A stretch of DNA of 64,000 nucleotides from an uncultured bacterium (GCA_934636825.1 CAKUBG010000009.1:1-64000), one strand, 5' to 3'. Numbered from the stretch's first letter, positions 16,001 through 24,945 are shown. Program-made: numbers and translations. Notes: generated by a model not told the origin, from the sequence alone.

Positions 16001-17269
16001 GTGAAAAGGCAAGCCTTGCGTGCTTATACTTTGTTAGAACTGATGATGGGAATATTTATAGTTTTTTGCGCTGCCGGTTATTTATTGGGAACTTATGCTT
16101 TCGGGGCTAAAGCTAGCCTAAATACCGATCGCTTTACAACGGCTGTCAACTTAGGTCAAGCTAAAATGGAGGAATTGCAAAATCGTCCGCCATTTTCCTT
16201 GCCTGCCGAACAAAAAGGCAAGTTCGCCTCTCCGTATCAAGATTATTATTGGTATGCGCAAGTGTCGACTTTTAGTCAAGATTTCAGTCTATTGACTGTA
16301 CGTACTGGTCAAAATGGTGCTCCTTTGTGTACTTTACGTCGACTTGTCAATAATACAGTACCTGTTTCTATAGATGCTCACGTTTATGACAGCGAAGCTG
16401 TTTTTACTGATAGTCGTTCTAATAAATTACCCTTTGTCAAAGTATCTTTTTGGGAGCCTTCTGCAGTTGTTCCCAAAACTTTAGGAACAGCTGCTACCTG
16501 GCCAGCAGGCGCTCTTTGTGGTCACCCTGGGCAGGGGATTGTCTGGTTGTCTCACAGTCGGCAGCCTCAAATCTTGCAAATGCTTTTTAATGCTGAAGGT
16601 AAGAATACTGCTTGCAAAATTATTGAAGTGCCTGTCAATAAGCAAGGATACAGAGCTCATATAATAGATGTAGCTGCTGATATAATGGGCAATTTCCTCT
16701 TTTGTGCCGACAGTGCCAACCGAGCTTTGTGGGTTTTAGATGATTCTGATAACAGTAGCTCTTACTCTTGGAAAAATGGTTTATGTTTAATAAGCAAGCA
16801 AAATCCCCTCAAAGATTTGCGCTCAGTTGCTTGCGACCAGTATGGCAGTACAGTTTGGCTTTGTGAAGGGGCTCCACGTCGTTTGCGTCAATTCTATTGG
16901 GGTAGTTTGCCCAAAGGCACAAAAGAAAAAATCAATTCCTTTTCCGGCTGGGGTGAAGCTATTGTTGTGCCTTTTCCAGGAGTGGGTCGTTTGCATTCAG
17001 TGGCTGTAAACAGTTGGGGATCTGCTGTCTATACTATGGATAACAGCTTTATTTATAGCTTAATCTTTCAAGAAAACAGTGGTCAAGGTTCCTGGCAACA
17101 AATAGCTATGCCTGAGCAATTGCGTAAAGCTCAACCTCGAGCTTTATGGATCGATCCCGGTAACAGTCGATTGTATATAAATACACTTGCAGGAAGACAG
17201 TGGGTTGCGTCACCTTCAATAGATGGCACCTTAAAAACCAGTAACTTTAGTCAAATAAATTGGAGGTAA
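16001..17269 (+). CDS. Pseudopilin with large propeller-like C-terminal domain
   Basis: 422 residues from the GTG. The leader MKRQALRA is followed by YTLLELMMGIFIVFCAAGYL, a type IV prepilin signal with Glu at mature position 5 but Ala instead of Gly before the cleavage site. A pseudopilin-like stalk runs to about 150. The remaining 270 residues are beta-type, with recurring units such as IIDVAADIMGNFLFCADSAN, SVACDQYGSTVWLCEG and SVAVNSWGSAVYTMD. These resemble NHL/SMP-type beta-propeller blades in which a V-A-V-D-x-x-G-x-x-Y/W-x-x-D pattern repeats. Pseudopilin heads are normally 100-200 residues, so this is an unusual fusion, possibly an adhesive or substrate-binding tip. The fold assignment is by eye. 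Confidence 0.7.
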   Translation: MKRQALRAYTLLELMMGIFIVFCAAGYLLGTYAFGAKASLNTDRFTTAVNLGQAKMEELQNRPPFSLPAEQKGKFASPYQDYYWYAQVSTFSQDFSLLTVRTGQNGAPLCTLRRLVNNTVPVSIDAHVYDSEAVFTDSRSNKLPFVKVSFWEPSAVVPKTLGTAATWPAGALCGHPGQGIVWLSHSRQPQILQMLFNAEGKNTACKIIEVPVNKQGYRAHIIDVAADIMGNFLFCADSANRALWVLDDSDNSSSYSWKNGLCLISKQNPLKDLRSVACDQYGSTVWLCEGAPRRLRQFYWGSLPKGTKEKINSFSGWGEAIVVPFPGVGRLHSVAVNSWGSAVYTMDNSFIYSLIFQENSGQGSWQQIAMPEQLRKAQPRALWIDPGNSRLYINTLAGRQWVASPSIDGTLKTSNFSQINWR

Positions 17270-17274
17270 AAGCT

Positions 17275-18306
17275 ATGGAGAAAATTTTTATTTATCGCCA
17301 ACTTGGAGTAATGCTTCGCTCTGGAGTTCATGTTGTCAAAGCGTTGGAAGCTGTCGCTTACTGTTGCAAACGAAAAGAAGAACAAAATGTTTGGCTGGAA
17401 GTTAGTCGGGAAGTTTGCCGAGGGAGCACCTTAACTCAAGCTTGGAGTTTACATCCCGATTACTTTGATTTGATCGAAATTGGGCTAATTAAAGCTGGTG
17501 AGGCTTCGTGTGCTTTGGATGAAATTTGTTTTGATATTTCAAAATTTTTCTCCTTAGAGTTGGAACTAAAGCGCAAATTAAGTTCTGCTTTACAATATCC
17601 TTTGATTGTATGTCTGGCCTTTGTCACCTTAAGCGTAATGGTAGCCTTTCATATTATCCCTTCGTTCGCTCCTATTTTTGATTCTTTAGCTAGATTGCCT
17701 ATGCCGACCTTAATATTGCTTAGTTTTGTTGCTTTGTTGCAAAGTAAAGCGCTTTGGGTGGCCTTTGGAAGTTTCGTGCTTGCTTTCTTGCTGGCTTTAA
17801 AAACTTATCGCTTTTCTTCATATGGGCAAAGAAAATGGCAAACTTTTATACTAACTGTGCCTCTACTCGGTAAAATTATTAAAAATATTGTTTCTGCCCG
17901 TTTTTGCCATACGTTGGCCGTACTTTTGCGCAGCGGATTATCTTTAAATAGTTCTTTGCAAATAACAGGTCTGGCTTTAGCCAATTATCCTTTAGCATCG
18001 TCTTTAGAATATACTATTTCTGGCATCAACCAAGGATGTGAGTTTAGTGAAGCTTTGCAAATGGGAAAATATTTTTCGCAAACTTTCATTGATGCAATTA
18101 ATGTTGCCATGGAAGCCAATAGTTTGGATGATGTTTTAGAACGTTTGAGTAAGTTCTATAATGAACAAGTTAATTGCGATATAAGCCGATTTTCGATTTT
18201 GATTGAACCTGTCTTATTAAGTGTGATGGGAATAAGTACTGCCGGAGTACTTTTAGCATTATTTGCACCTTTGTATGAGTTTATCAATTTGAGCGCTGTA
18301 TTATAA
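17275..18306 (+). CDS. GspF/PilC-family inner-membrane protein
   Basis: 343 residues with two copies of the T2SSF domain. Each is a helical cytoplasmic bundle followed by membrane helices: MLRSGVHVVKALEAV with helices at about 105-130 and 145-180, then LLRSGLSLNSSLQITG with a helix at about 308-335. GspF and PilC are the platform proteins of type II secretion and type IV pili. They couple the assembly ATPase to pseudopilin extraction from the membrane. At 343 residues it is shorter than the usual 400 and lacks the N-terminal extension. A TGGAGG site precedes ATG 17275, six bases after the previous stop. No GspE/PilB ATPase or secretin gene is in this cluster. Confidence 0.88.
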   Translation: MEKIFIYRQLGVMLRSGVHVVKALEAVAYCCKRKEEQNVWLEVSREVCRGSTLTQAWSLHPDYFDLIEIGLIKAGEASCALDEICFDISKFFSLELELKRKLSSALQYPLIVCLAFVTLSVMVAFHIIPSFAPIFDSLARLPMPTLILLSFVALLQSKALWVAFGSFVLAFLLALKTYRFSSYGQRKWQTFILTVPLLGKIIKNIVSARFCHTLAVLLRSGLSLNSSLQITGLALANYPLASSLEYTISGINQGCEFSEALQMGKYFSQTFIDAINVAMEANSLDDVLERLSKFYNEQVNCDISRFSILIEPVLLSVMGISTAGVLLALFAPLYEFINLSAVL

Positions 18307-18314
18307 AAATTATA

Positions 18315-18320
18315 GGGGGG
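18315..18320 (+). promoter_or_regulatory. Six-G ribosome binding site
   Basis: TATAGGGGGGAAAG lies 7 bases before ATG 18328, with the same spacing as the other copies of this block. Confidence 0.55.
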
Positions 18321-18327
18321 AAAGTAT

Positions 18328-19383
18328 ATGAGTAAAAAACAACACGTAGTTATTTGCGATCAAGATTGCATAGTGGGCGATATGCTTATTTATGCTTTGC
18401 AAAAATTAAATTATAAAATTACTCGCTTAAAGGGAAGCGCCGCTCAGCTTGTTGAGCAATTGCTTAAACAAAAAGCAGATCTTTTAATAGCTAATTCCGG
18501 CCCAGATCTTAATAGCCAACTGCATATGCTCAGGTGTTGTCGTATGAAATATCCCGAACAAAAACAAATTTTAATTACGGCTGCTTGGGAAAATTTGGAA
18601 GAAATGCTTAAAGGGGAAAAAATAGAGGCGGTGCTTTTTAAGCCTTTCAAGTTAAGTCAACTGAAAGAGATTATTGAGCATTCACTTCCTAAGGAAGAAA
18701 CTATAGCTGGAAGATCCCAACTTAAGCGATGGCTTTTTTATATATTTAATGTATTTAAGCTTAAGAACGTATTTAAAGAAATTAAGCAAAAATTAAACAA
18801 ATTGTGGCGGTATTGGCTTCTAAAAAGTATCGAGAATGAGCGTTTACAAGTATTTAAGTCGGCTTATAAATTTTGTCAGTCAAAATTTGCCAGCCATAAA
18901 CATATTTTGGAATTGTGGCTTTATTTAGAATTTTTGGAGCGGCGCTACCTTTTAGCTAAGTGCGGTGCCGATGTTGAGCGCGGTGCTTTGCAATTTTATT
19001 ACACAACGCTTAAAGGAAAATTGGAACGAGGTCTTGATGGCTGGGTAGTTTCGTTAAAAGGTGGTGACGGCTTGGGCCCAGAGTTGGATTCTGTTCAATT
19101 CTCTAAGTTTTGTGGTCGACTCAAAAGTAAAGAATTGAGCTTTGGATTTTTTTTACAAGCTGCTCAAGCCAGACTCGTCCGCTGGGCTCTAAGCCGTCCT
19201 TCTATCAGCAATATACAAAAAAAATGTAAAAAAGCTTCAGTCCTACTGCGAAAAACTTCCTTTGGGCCATCTTTATCAGAAAAAAGACGGATCGCCGAAG
19301 CCAAAGCTGAACTGGATATTCTGGCTTTAGCTCCGGCTAACGAAGGCGAATTGAGGGAAGTCTTTCAGCAAGTATGGTGCTGA
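18328..19383 (+). CDS. Degenerate receiver-domain protein at the end of the pseudopilin operon
   Basis: 351 residues. Residues 4-120 have the layout of a response regulator receiver: D11-Q-D13, LLIAN at the end of beta-3, T84 and K105-P106. The phospho-acceptor Asp is replaced by Asn56, so normal phosphorylation is unlikely. The rest (about 130-351) is very basic, helical and unlike anything I recognise. No DNA-binding motif is obvious. As last gene of the pseudopilin operon it may be a phosphorylation-independent control or scaffold protein. The SARP regulator at the other end of the cluster has an intact receiver. Confidence 0.65.
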   Translation: MSKKQHVVICDQDCIVGDMLIYALQKLNYKITRLKGSAAQLVEQLLKQKADLLIANSGPDLNSQLHMLRCCRMKYPEQKQILITAAWENLEEMLKGEKIEAVLFKPFKLSQLKEIIEHSLPKEETIAGRSQLKRWLFYIFNVFKLKNVFKEIKQKLNKLWRYWLLKSIENERLQVFKSAYKFCQSKFASHKHILELWLYLEFLERRYLLAKCGADVERGALQFYYTTLKGKLERGLDGWVVSLKGGDGLGPELDSVQFSKFCGRLKSKELSFGFFLQAAQARLVRWALSRPSISNIQKKCKKASVLLRKTSFGPSLSEKRRIAEAKAELDILALAPANEGELREVFQQVWC

Positions 19384-19387
19384 CAAG

Positions 19388-19445
19388 TGCAAAGGAGCAC
19401 CCTAGCATCAAGTTAGCTAGCTTGTCTTTGAGGGGCTCTTTTGCA
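19388..19445. terminator. Putative terminator hairpin
   Basis: The arms TGCAAAGGAGC (19388-19398) and GCTCTTTTGCA (19435-19445) pair with one G:U. They enclose a long loop between convergent genes. There is no separate T-tract. Confidence 0.5.
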
Positions 19446-19458
19446 TATTAGTAGGAAC

Positions 19459-19839
19459 TTATTTCTTTTTTTTCTTTCCACCGGTAAGTACAGAACCAAA
19501 GCGGGCTAATTTGCTAAAGACGCCAAAATGATTTCTTATAGCCTGAATCTGCTCGGCACTGACAAAAATACCTTGGCAATGCTCACATCTGGGGAAGGTC
19601 AAATCGAACTCTTCGACATGCTCTTCTTTCAAATCAAAGCCGCAGTGTGGGCACTTCATATAATGGATATTGGCAGCTTGTTCTGCCTCTTGTTTGGCTT
19701 GTTTTTCTCTTGTTTCTCTGGTCTTTTTTAGTTCGAGTAGCAGTTTCTCTTCATGCTCTCGCAAGCCTCTGGCAGTATCATGCTTGCTGGCTAGTTGATC
19801 TTGAGTTCTGCCTCTGCCGGACAAACTGTTATCACTCAT
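19459..19839 (-). CDS. Zinc-ribbon protein (TFIIB-type)
   Basis: 126 residues. The first 60 are charged and helical (coiled-coil-like EHEEKLLLELKKTRETREK). Residues 62-95 hold CPHCGFDLK and RCEHCQGIFVS, the paired CxxC knuckles of the zf-TFIIB group, and a Lys-rich tail follows. These small proteins probably bind zinc and perhaps nucleic acid, but their function is not known. The gene stands alone, convergent with the pseudopilin operon. Confidence 0.75.
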   Translation of the reverse strand: MSDNSLSGRGRTQDQLASKHDTARGLREHEEKLLLELKKTRETREKQAKQEAEQAANIHYMKCPHCGFDLKEEHVEEFDLTFPRCEHCQGIFVSAEQIQAIRNHFGVFSKLARFGSVLTGGKKKKK

Positions 19840-20004
19840 TTATATACAACCTCCGAAATTTCGGGTACACGAACTACAACGGTTACAAGTTCGCACTGTT
19901 AAATATTTTCCCCTTTGTATAAAAGCGAACGCTTTAGGCAAGAGCAGGAAGGCCAGATCCGGTATAAAAATTAGGCGCTAAGTTGTTTTTGAGGAAGATC
20001 TTGT

Positions 20005-20811
20005 ATGGAATTTTATTGTGAAGAAATACGTGATTGGGTGTATGAAAATTATCAGGCGGCCTACTGCTTAGGGACAGGCGCTCTCACTTTGGCCGCTTGG
20101 GCATTATGTCCGCAAAAGTATAGAAGAACCTCTGTTTTTTTAGGAGCTTATAGCGCTATTCTTTCTTTGGGGGCTCTTTTAGAACCTTGTGTCAATGTGA
20201 CTTCCTCTTTATACGGAGAAGTACTTTCCTATGGAAGTCGCCAAGGCCATAAAATAGCTCTCACTTTTGATGACGGCCCTCACCCTTTAAATACACCTTT
20301 GGTTTTAGATGTTTTGGCTCGCGAAAATGTAAAAGCTTCTTTTTTCTGCGTAGGACAAAATGTACTGGAGTTTCCAAAATTAGTTCAACGAACCAAAGCC
20401 GAAGGTCATTTGATAGGATCGCATAGCTTTTCACATTGCAATTTCTTAGGCTGTACGCCTAGTCGTGCTCGCCGAGAAATCATTGAAGGCGGTTTGGCTT
20501 TAAAAGCTGTTTTAGGTGAAAAAACGCGCTATTATCGTCCTCCCTATGGAATGCGCTATCCTTGGAATTTAAAAGATGGCAACCGTTTGCGTCAATTAGC
20601 TGTATTATGGTCAAATTGTCCACGCGATTGGCAGCTTCCCGGAGCTGCCGTTATTGCTCAAAGGGTAGTTTCTCAAGCTAAGCCGGGAGATATCGTTTTA
20701 TTGCATGATGGTGGGGGAGATCGCGAGCAAACTGCTCAAGCTTTGCCTTTGATTATAGCCGGTTTGCGTGAGCGCGGTTTTGAATTTGCACGTGTTGACG
20801 AATTGCTTTAA
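20005..20811 (+). CDS. Polysaccharide deacetylase (NodB-like)
   Basis: 268 residues. Two hydrophobic segments (about 18-34 and 44-62) precede a NodB domain, suggesting a membrane-anchored enzyme acting outside the inner membrane. TFDDGP holds the catalytic base and metal Asp (D89, D90). HSFSH, near 140, supplies the two metal His residues. RPPYG and the late LLHDG motif complete the set. Such enzymes remove N-acetyl groups from peptidoglycan or other aminoglycans. The substrate is unknown. It lies 48 bases before mutL, and co-transcription is possible. Confidence 0.9.
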   Translation: MEFYCEEIRDWVYENYQAAYCLGTGALTLAAWALCPQKYRRTSVFLGAYSAILSLGALLEPCVNVTSSLYGEVLSYGSRQGHKIALTFDDGPHPLNTPLVLDVLARENVKASFFCVGQNVLEFPKLVQRTKAEGHLIGSHSFSHCNFLGCTPSRARREIIEGGLALKAVLGEKTRYYRPPYGMRYPWNLKDGNRLRQLAVLWSNCPRDWQLPGAAVIAQRVVSQAKPGDIVLLHDGGGDREQTAQALPLIIAGLRERGFEFARVDELL

Positions 20812-20859
20812 ACTTATTGATCTTTTTGAAGAGAAAAATTTTACCACGAGTGTCGTAAA

Positions 20860-22971
20860 ATGGATAAACAGCCCAAAGTACGCCTTTTAGAAAAAAGTGT
20901 CTATGAACGTATTGCTGCCGGAGAAGTTGTAGATCGTCCGTCTTCTGTAATAAAAGAATTGGTAGAAAATGCTCTTGATGCTGCTTCCAGCAAAATAAAC
21001 GTTACCATTCGCGGCGGCGGCAGAGAACTGATGCAAGTCGTGGATGATGGTTGTGGTATGAGCACTGAGGACGCTCGTTTGGCTGTTCAGCGTTTTGCCA
21101 CTTCTAAGATAAAAGAATGGGAAGATCTGGATAATCTTTTTACTTTAGGCTTTCGCGGTGAAGCTTTGCCCAGTATTGCTGCTGTTTCTCGCCTGGAAAT
21201 TCGTACGTGCCAGGCTGGCGATCTTGAAGGTACATTGCTTACTATGGAAGGGGCAGGCGAGCCCCATTTAAGTATTTGCGCAGCCGTACCAGGAACACGC
21301 ATTACGGTGCGGGATCTTTTTTACAATACTCCGGCCCGTTTAAAATTTTTACGTTCTGCGGGAGCCGAAAGCGCTCAGATTATCGATCTTTTAGGACGTT
21401 TGGCTGCAGCCTGGCCGGAAGTGGCTTTTACGCTCAATTCCAATGATCGGGAGGTCTTTTCTTTTACTTCTGACATGGGGAGCGATAAACGCTTGGCCAA
21501 ATTATGGAAGTTGGATAGTTCCAATTTTATACCTATTTTTGATAGAGCCGAAGGTATGAGCATAGATGGTTTTGTAGCTCGTCCTGATGTGGCTAAGACA
21601 AATCGTACTTACCAGCTATTTGTTATGAATGGGCGGGTAATACGCTCGCAAAATCTTTCTCAAGCTTTGTTGGAGGGGTTCTCTCCCTTAGTTGAAAAAG
21701 GTCGCTTCCCTGTTGGCATGTTGCGGCTTACTGTCGATCCAGCTTTTGTCGATGTTAATGTGCACCCCACAAAGTTGGAAGTGAGATTTGCCGAGCCTCG
21801 GCCTGTATTTTCTTTAGTATACAGAGCCGTTAGCAATGCCTTGGAAGCTTATCGAGCCGACAGTGTGTTGCCTAAACATTTTGATTTTTTAGCTCGTAAA
21901 ACTGAAGAGCAAAGAGAAATTCCAACCATATCAACTAAAGCATGTGAAGGCTGTATAGACGAAAAAAAATCGGCAACTGTCGGCCAAAATGTTGATGAAA
22001 ATAAGCAAAATGAGAATAAGCCGAAGCTCTCAGCTAGTCAGGTTGAAAGACAAAAAATCCCTTCTGGACGCTTATATATTCCCGAATCTGATCTTGCCTG
22101 CGAACACTTAGAAAAAAAATCCACACTTGGATCTAAGCTTGCTTCTGGCACATCCAAATTGGCTTTAGAATTGTATATGCCTTTGAATAAAGAGCTTTCC
22201 GATGCACGCCATGCTTCAATTTCCGCCAATACAAATTCTGAAGATAAGCGCTATATAAACAAAGATATAGCTGTGTCAAAGGTAACGGAAATTGAACAAC
22301 AACCAGTTAATGATGCTTCAGAAGTTACTCAAAGTTCGGCATCTTCGCGACAGAGTGAACTTTGGCAAGGTGCGTCTGCTATAGAAGTTCCCAAATTTAA
22401 AGTTCTTGGGCAAGTATATAAAACTTTTATAGTGGGGTTATGTGAAGGAAAACTGTGGTTGGTAGATCAGCATACTGCTCAAGAACGTATCAATTACGAA
22501 AAATTCGCCAACATAAAAGCTTTGAGCGAACGCTCACAAGGGTTGCTGGTTCCTGAGATAGTGGAATTTACTCCTCAAGTAAGCCAATTTTTGCAAGATA
22601 GTTTGGCTTCTTTTCGCGAGTATGGTTACGAAGTGGAAAATTTCGGTCCGGATCGTTTCGCTTTGCGTGGTGTGCCTGCCGCTTTGCCTTCGCAAAAAGC
22701 TGCTGCTACTTTTGCCGAGTTGGTAGAGGAGTTAGCGGGAGAATTTATTTCTGTACGCAGTAATGTGCGTGAACATATGAGAGAAAAAATAAGAGCCATG
22801 GCCAGTTGCAAGGCAGCCGTCAAAGCCGGTGACGTACTCAGCTTTGAAGCCATGGAAGGCTTAGTCAACAATATGCTTAAGGTAGAACATTCACTTTATT
22901 GTCCTCATGGTCGTCCTACCAGAATTATTTTAGAAGAAAAGGTGTTGGAGCGTCTTTTCCATCGTATCTAA
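20860..22971 (+). CDS. mutL: DNA mismatch repair protein MutL
   Basis: 703 residues. The N-terminal GHKL ATPase has ERIAAGEVVDRP, ELVENALDA, DDGCGM and GFRGEALPSI. The middle is a long variable linker (about 345-500). The C-terminal dimerisation domain carries D536-QHTAQERINYE, which matches the endonuclease motif DQHAxxExxxxE except for Thr in the fourth place. It also has ACKAAVKAGD and CPHGRPT, so this is the nicking type of MutL. It links mismatch recognition by MutS to strand incision. mutS is not in the window. A strong hairpin follows. Confidence 0.97.
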   Translation: MDKQPKVRLLEKSVYERIAAGEVVDRPSSVIKELVENALDAASSKINVTIRGGGRELMQVVDDGCGMSTEDARLAVQRFATSKIKEWEDLDNLFTLGFRGEALPSIAAVSRLEIRTCQAGDLEGTLLTMEGAGEPHLSICAAVPGTRITVRDLFYNTPARLKFLRSAGAESAQIIDLLGRLAAAWPEVAFTLNSNDREVFSFTSDMGSDKRLAKLWKLDSSNFIPIFDRAEGMSIDGFVARPDVAKTNRTYQLFVMNGRVIRSQNLSQALLEGFSPLVEKGRFPVGMLRLTVDPAFVDVNVHPTKLEVRFAEPRPVFSLVYRAVSNALEAYRADSVLPKHFDFLARKTEEQREIPTISTKACEGCIDEKKSATVGQNVDENKQNENKPKLSASQVERQKIPSGRLYIPESDLACEHLEKKSTLGSKLASGTSKLALELYMPLNKELSDARHASISANTNSEDKRYINKDIAVSKVTEIEQQPVNDASEVTQSSASSRQSELWQGASAIEVPKFKVLGQVYKTFIVGLCEGKLWLVDQHTAQERINYEKFANIKALSERSQGLLVPEIVEFTPQVSQFLQDSLASFREYGYEVENFGPDRFALRGVPAALPSQKAAATFAELVEELAGEFISVRSNVREHMREKIRAMASCKAAVKAGDVLSFEAMEGLVNNMLKVEHSLYCPHGRPTRIILEEKVLERLFHRI

Positions 22972-22996
22972 GCAAAATATTGGAATACTGGATAAA

Positions 22997-23050
22997 AAGA
23001 AAATGATCGCCGACGAATTTTTATTCGTAACGATCATTTTCTTGTTTATT
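22997..23050. terminator. Bidirectional terminator
   Basis: A 13-bp outer stem (22997-23009 with 23031-23043) continues across a small bulge into a 5-bp inner stem. It is A-rich on the left and T-rich on the right, and lies between convergent mutL and the Fic gene. Confidence 0.85.
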
Positions 23051-23073
23051 TGATTTGGAACCAACTGAGTCAA

Positions 23074-24327
23074 TCAGTTTATGACCTGGTGCAATTCCTT
23101 GCGATTCATGCAATTGAGGTATATTTCTTCCAAAACATACTTAACTTCACGATCGTTGCGCTTTTGCAAGCCCTTAGTCACGATTAAAAATCTGGCGGCA
23201 AAGCTGTCGGGAATTTTTTCAAAAGGCATATGCAACAAATTAAGCATATGACCTAAAATTATACGTGCGGTGCGGCTATTGCCATCCTGGAAAGGATGAA
23301 TATGCACAAATTCGTTGTAAGCGTATGAGCACAAATCGAGAGCTTCTTCAAAAGTCGAAGGCTCGTAACCGGTTAAATTGTCGATCAGCTGATGCAAGCG
23401 CTGAGGGATCTCGTTAATAGGAGCAGGCTTAAAGTTAGGATTATTAGCTATAACGACTTCATGATCTCTGTAGACGCCGCCAAAATTGGTATTGGCCATA
23501 GCTAAATGATGATATTCACGCAAAATATCTACGGTCAACTTTTTGCCCTCGCGGCTGTATTCTTGCATCTTTTTCCAAGAATTTTCGTAACACGCTTTGG
23601 AAGCCGGATCGAACATTTCCGAATCTTCTTTTTCGACGCTCTCTTTTATCTCTTCGCCTAGGGGAGACAGTCCCCAATTGCACCCAGCTAAATTCTTGTC
23701 GTGAAAAAGGTTCATGGCTGCCTGTAACTGAGGATCGTTGGGATTTTGAAAATTTTCTGTGCGACCTTCCAAAAATTGCTCTAAGGGCACCTTTCTTCTA
23801 AAGAAGAAAGATTTGGCGCGTTTTATCTTCAAATAATCGCACAAACCGTCTAAGAATATATTCTCAACCATACGTCCGGTAAAAGGCTCGTAACTATAAA
23901 TAAGCAACAGAGCATTGTCTACCAAACGGCAAAGCAAAGCCGGATCTAAAAGTTCGGCGGGAACATCTCGATTATTAAAATGATCGCTTCTGTAGGCTTT
24001 TTTTAAGAAAGCGATCATTTGTTCAGAAAAATAAAAATTGTAATCGCAATTAGAAGCCAGAGCAAAAGAGAGCGTTTGACGCAAGTTTTGAGCTGTTTGC
24101 GATTTGTTGTTAAGGATGTAATGATCACGACTATCGCAGACAATCAATCCTTCTTCTTCTAAGTCGTATAGGGGCTTAATTAAAGAACGCTCACGATCCA
24201 CATGCAATATGTGAGCCAGTCTGGTTAACGCAATCCCTTCCGGGCGTCCGGCTACGCAAGCAAAAAGATCCCATCTGGTAATATCTTGAGAATTTAAATG
24301 AAAACTATGATTTGAAGGGAGAGACAT
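23074..24327 (-). CDS. Fic-domain protein with N-terminal winged helix
   Basis: 417 residues from the ATG at 24327. An in-frame TTG at 24342 gives five more residues. The N-terminus (about 15-75) looks like a winged-helix domain that separates TRLAHILHVDRER from LYDLEEEGLIV. The Fic domain near the C-terminus contains HPFQDGNSR followed by TAR, matching HPFx(D/E)GN(G/K)R except that Ser replaces the usual Gly. Fic proteins transfer AMP or related groups to protein side chains. The catalytic His and Arg are present, so activity is plausible. No antitoxin-like partner gene is adjacent, and no clear inhibitory S/TxxxEG/N helix was seen. Confidence 0.85.
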   Translation of the reverse strand: MSLPSNHSFHLNSQDITRWDLFACVAGRPEGIALTRLAHILHVDRERSLIKPLYDLEEEGLIVCDSRDHYILNNKSQTAQNLRQTLSFALASNCDYNFYFSEQMIAFLKKAYRSDHFNNRDVPAELLDPALLCRLVDNALLLIYSYEPFTGRMVENIFLDGLCDYLKIKRAKSFFFRRKVPLEQFLEGRTENFQNPNDPQLQAAMNLFHDKNLAGCNWGLSPLGEEIKESVEKEDSEMFDPASKACYENSWKKMQEYSREGKKLTVDILREYHHLAMANTNFGGVYRDHEVVIANNPNFKPAPINEIPQRLHQLIDNLTGYEPSTFEEALDLCSYAYNEFVHIHPFQDGNSRTARIILGHMLNLLHMPFEKIPDSFAARFLIVTKGLQKRNDREVKYVLEEIYLNCMNRKELHQVIN

Positions 24328-24486
24328 TTTTGCAGTACCCAATTCTAAAAGTTGACTCCCCCTCTTCTATAGTCCGCTTTTATATCCTAGCAAGGTAGTT
24401 AATTTTGACAATGTGGGTAAAGGTCAACGCTTAATTTCTTAGACAAAATTTCGATTTATTTGAAGGAGTGGGAGGCCTTTAATTGA

Positions 24487-24918
24487 ATGCGCACCATCAT
24501 GTTTTCAGAAGTAATCTCTTATCAGGCCTCTAATAAGGGCTCTGCCCAGGGGCTTTATAACATCACCCAGCAGATTAACGATGTTGTGAAGCACAGCAAC
24601 ATCGAGAACGGTATGTGCAACCTTTTTGTTTTGCATACTTCCTGCAGTTTGTGCATTCAAGAGAATCATGACCCCAATGCTCGTCATGATCTCGAAGAGT
24701 GGATGATTCGTACTATTCCCTTCACTGACTGGTTCAAACATGTCGAAGAAGGTGAAGACGATATGCCTTCTCACATCAAGTCTGCTATTACCAACGTTTG
24801 CTTAACCATTCCTGTTATCGATGGTAAGTTGGCTATGGGACAGTGGCAAGGCATTTATCTTTGGGAGCATCGTAACAATCCCAACGCTCGTAAAATCCGC
24901 GTCACTCTTTGGAGCTAA
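24487..24918 (+). CDS. YjbQ/UPF0047 family protein
   Basis: 143 residues, full length for the family. Signature segments are LHTSCSLCIQENHDPNARHD, EEGEDDMPSHIKSA, LTIPVIDGKLAMGQWQGIYL and EHR near the end. Relatives have weak thiamine-phosphate synthase activity in vitro, but the true role is uncertain. The cluster of conserved His and Asp residues forms the family's metal or ligand pocket. Many codons end in C, unlike most neighbours, suggesting strong expression. It lies 27 bases before the pseudouridine synthase gene, so the two may form an operon. Confidence 0.9.
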   Translation: MRTIMFSEVISYQASNKGSAQGLYNITQQINDVVKHSNIENGMCNLFVLHTSCSLCIQENHDPNARHDLEEWMIRTIPFTDWFKHVEEGEDDMPSHIKSAITNVCLTIPVIDGKLAMGQWQGIYLWEHRNNPNARKIRVTLWS

Positions 24919-24945
24919 TTTAGATACTTTCGAATTAAGCATAAT

